From an uncultured Collinsella sp. (lineage in GTDB: Bacteria; Actinomycetota; Coriobacteriia; Coriobacteriales; Coriobacteriaceae), in assembly GCA_958407085.1 (NCBI GenBank), contig CATYHY010000023.1, positions 1 to 14,753 on the forward strand: 14,753 bases of DNA, in the 5' to 3' direction. Within the stretch, counting starts at the first letter, position 1, and each line of letters begins with the position of its first letter. The position numbers and the translations under genes were made by a program. The notes beneath the pieces are model-generated. The model searched no databases and was not told where the DNA came from. It was given only the letters and a program-made list of their open reading frames with translations. This document shows positions 13,512-14,753 of this stretch, one piece after another.

Positions 13512-14537
13512 ATGGTGAGGGGCAGCTTGATGCACGCGGCTCGGTTAGGTGCTGGGACCGCAGCGGTCATCGCCGTTTTGGGCCTGAGCGGATGCGCGTT
13601 CAACCCGCTGTCTACGTTCACGACTCCCACGATCGACCAGATCGAGTACGAGACCGTCACGCCGGCGGTGTCGGACGACGCCCTGGTCACTCCCGGAACC
13701 CTGACGGTCGCCCTCGATACTTCCGATGCGCCGCAGGCCATGCAGGACGCCGACGGCGAGCTCGCGGGGTATGCGGTTGACGCCGCCCGCGCCCTCGCAA
13801 GCCGCATGGGCCTTAAGGTCTCCTTTGTCGATGCGTCTTCGGCAGGTTCCGCGCTCGGCGACAAAAAGGCCGATATCTTTATCGGCGAGATTAACTCCAC
13901 GGACGGGGACATTAGCTCGCTCGGCACCTGCCTGTACGATGCCACTTCCGTGTTCGGTAAAACTAGCGATGGTGGGTCGCTAAGCGTTTCCACCGATACC
14001 CTTAACACGTCCACCCTGGGCGTTCAGATGTCCTCGGCCTCGCAGGAGGCGCTTGCTAAGCAGAGCATCACCGCCAACCAAAAGACCTACTCCAACATCA
14101 ACGAGTGCTTTGAGGCGCTCGAGTCCGGCGAGGTCGACTATGTGATCTGCGACTCCACGGCCGGCGGCTACCTTGCACGCCTGATGAGCGAGGTCTCCTA
14201 TGTCGGTGCGCTCGAGGCGCCCTCGACGCTTGGTGTTGCGGGCGCCTCGTCCAATGACGAACTGTGCCGTGCCGTGAGCGACGCCCTCGACGACATCACG
14301 GTCGACGGTACGCTCGAGGCAGTCCACTGCGTCTGGTATGGCACGATGCCCTACGACCTCACCACTAAGACGGTTTCGGGCGCTAGCGTGCAGCCGGGTG
14401 ACTCTGAGTCCAGTGAGACCATGTCCTCCGGCAGCGAGTCCTCCGATTCCAACAATGAGACCGCATCCTCCGAGGACAACTCGTCCAGCCAGGAAGGCAC
14501 CATCACCGACGACGACATTAACAAACTCAATAGCTAG
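13512..14537 (+). CDS. Lipoprotein of the family 3 solute-binding fold, divergent, with Ser/Glu/Asp tail
   Basis: From ATG 13512 the product has 341 residues; Met7 (ATG 13530, with GAGGGG at 13516-13521) is an equally possible start. A signal peptide ends in the lipobox LSGC, so Cys28 would be lipidated and the protein held on the outer face of the membrane. GTLTVALDTSDAPQAM, then DGELAGYAVDAARALASRMG (81-100) and a Gly-Glu-Val-Asp segment near 206-209, match the periplasmic amino-acid-binding fold (SBP family 3). Where that family has an arginine gripping the ligand carboxylate (SIT-X2-R in LAO-binding protein), this protein reads NSTDGDISS with no arginine. From about 296 the protein is a Ser/Glu/Asp-rich tail. 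No permease or ATPase gene follows before the terminator. It may bind something other than an amino acid or act as a sensor; this is inference. Confidence 0.82.
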   Translation: MVRGSLMHAARLGAGTAAVIAVLGLSGCAFNPLSTFTTPTIDQIEYETVTPAVSDDALVTPGTLTVALDTSDAPQAMQDADGELAGYAVDAARALASRMGLKVSFVDASSAGSALGDKKADIFIGEINSTDGDISSLGTCLYDATSVFGKTSDGGSLSVSTDTLNTSTLGVQMSSASQEALAKQSITANQKTYSNINECFEALESGEVDYVICDSTAGGYLARLMSEVSYVGALEAPSTLGVAGASSNDELCRAVSDALDDITVDGTLEAVHCVWYGTMPYDLTTKTVSGASVQPGDSESSETMSSGSESSDSNNETASSEDNSSSQEGTITDDDINKLNS

Positions 14538-14603
14538 TTATTGCTAGGGGTGGTGTCTCCTATACGTTGGAAAGGACACTTCTTCACGGTTTCAACACGC
14601 ACT

Positions 14604-14637
14604 GCCGGGCTTCTCCAATAGGGGAGTCCGGCTTTTT
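14604..14637 (+). terminator. Intrinsic terminator after the lipoprotein gene
   Basis: Arms 14604-14615 and 14621-14632 pair over 12 bp with three G-T wobbles around a CAATA loop, followed by TTTTT (14633-14637). It lies 66 bases past the stop and shows that the lipoprotein gene is transcribed alone. Confidence 0.88.
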
Positions 14638-14709
14638 CATCCCTATAAAACCAGCAGGTCAAAGCTAATTTTCGGGACCAAATACAAATCTGTCGGCTCC
14701 CTCCTATAG

Positions 14710-14733
14710 CGCACTTTGCCACAGAAAAGTGCG
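14710..14733. repeat. 8-bp stem-loop at the window end
   Basis: CGCACTTT (14710-14717) and AAAGTGCG (14726-14733) are perfect complements around an 8-base loop, with no T-run. The stretch 14638-14753 has no convincing gene. The hairpin may belong to an intergenic repeat or to control of a gene beyond the window. Confidence 0.4.
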
Positions 14734-14753
14734 AGACTTCGGTATGCGGTATC

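Noticed and set aside
14534..14722. Short - strand frame of 62 codons at the window end
   Set aside because: It runs through the lipoprotein terminator hairpin and shows no domain; probably chance.
1..14753. CRISPR array, tRNA, rRNA or prophage genes
   Set aside because: No regularly spaced repeats, no cloverleaf-like segment, and no integrase or structural phage motif were seen.

Overview
The window looks like a chromosomal segment of a GC-rich actinomycete, most probably Coriobacteriia and close to Collinsella. The pointers are GTG and TTG starts on several core genes, a topoisomerase IA of the archaeal type with a lysine-rich tail, a ComF-linked protein of a kind I recall as common in Coriobacteriia, and intergenic palindromes with a TAGGGAC core. 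This placement is inferred from gene content and was not searched.

Left part (1-5871, all on +): the end of an aspartate aminotransferase-like gene; a small STAS-domain anti-sigma-factor antagonist; then a tightly packed run of a Tat pore subunit (tatA/B), tatC, hypA, hypB and topA. The Tat and Hyp genes fit together, because NiFe hydrogenases mature with HypA/HypB and many are exported by Tat, but no hydrogenase gene lies in the window. A bidirectional terminator at 5901-5937 closes this block.

Middle part (5940-10749): a gene on the - strand for a membrane protein with a cytoplasmic zinc ribbon is bracketed by two different perfect long palindromes (5940-5997 and 7068-7136). After it comes tmk-holB-ricT on +, an arrangement conserved in Firmicutes such as Bacillus subtilis (tmk...holB-yaaT). 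RicT carries an unusual basic tail of about 240 residues.

Right part (10750-14753): comF is preceded by a perfect 12-bp hairpin that buries its Shine-Dalgarno sequence. It is followed 11 bases later by a protein with a PD-(D/E)XK/DUF559-like C-terminus. The 732-base gap 12780-13511 has no gene. It holds a 217-bp AT-rich element with roughly 50-bp inverted ends (MITE-like), then a good sigma-70 promoter, then a GC-rich, hairpin-rich leader of about 325 bases. That leader runs into a lipoprotein of the amino-acid-binding (SBP family 3) fold, which lacks the expected ligand-binding arginine and ends in a Ser/Glu/Asp tail. A terminator and a further hairpin end the window.

No tRNA, rRNA, CRISPR array, transposase or phage gene was seen. 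The best candidates for something undescribed are the masked comF start, the nuclease-like protein beside comF, the inverted-repeat element, and the long structured leader with its divergent lipoprotein.
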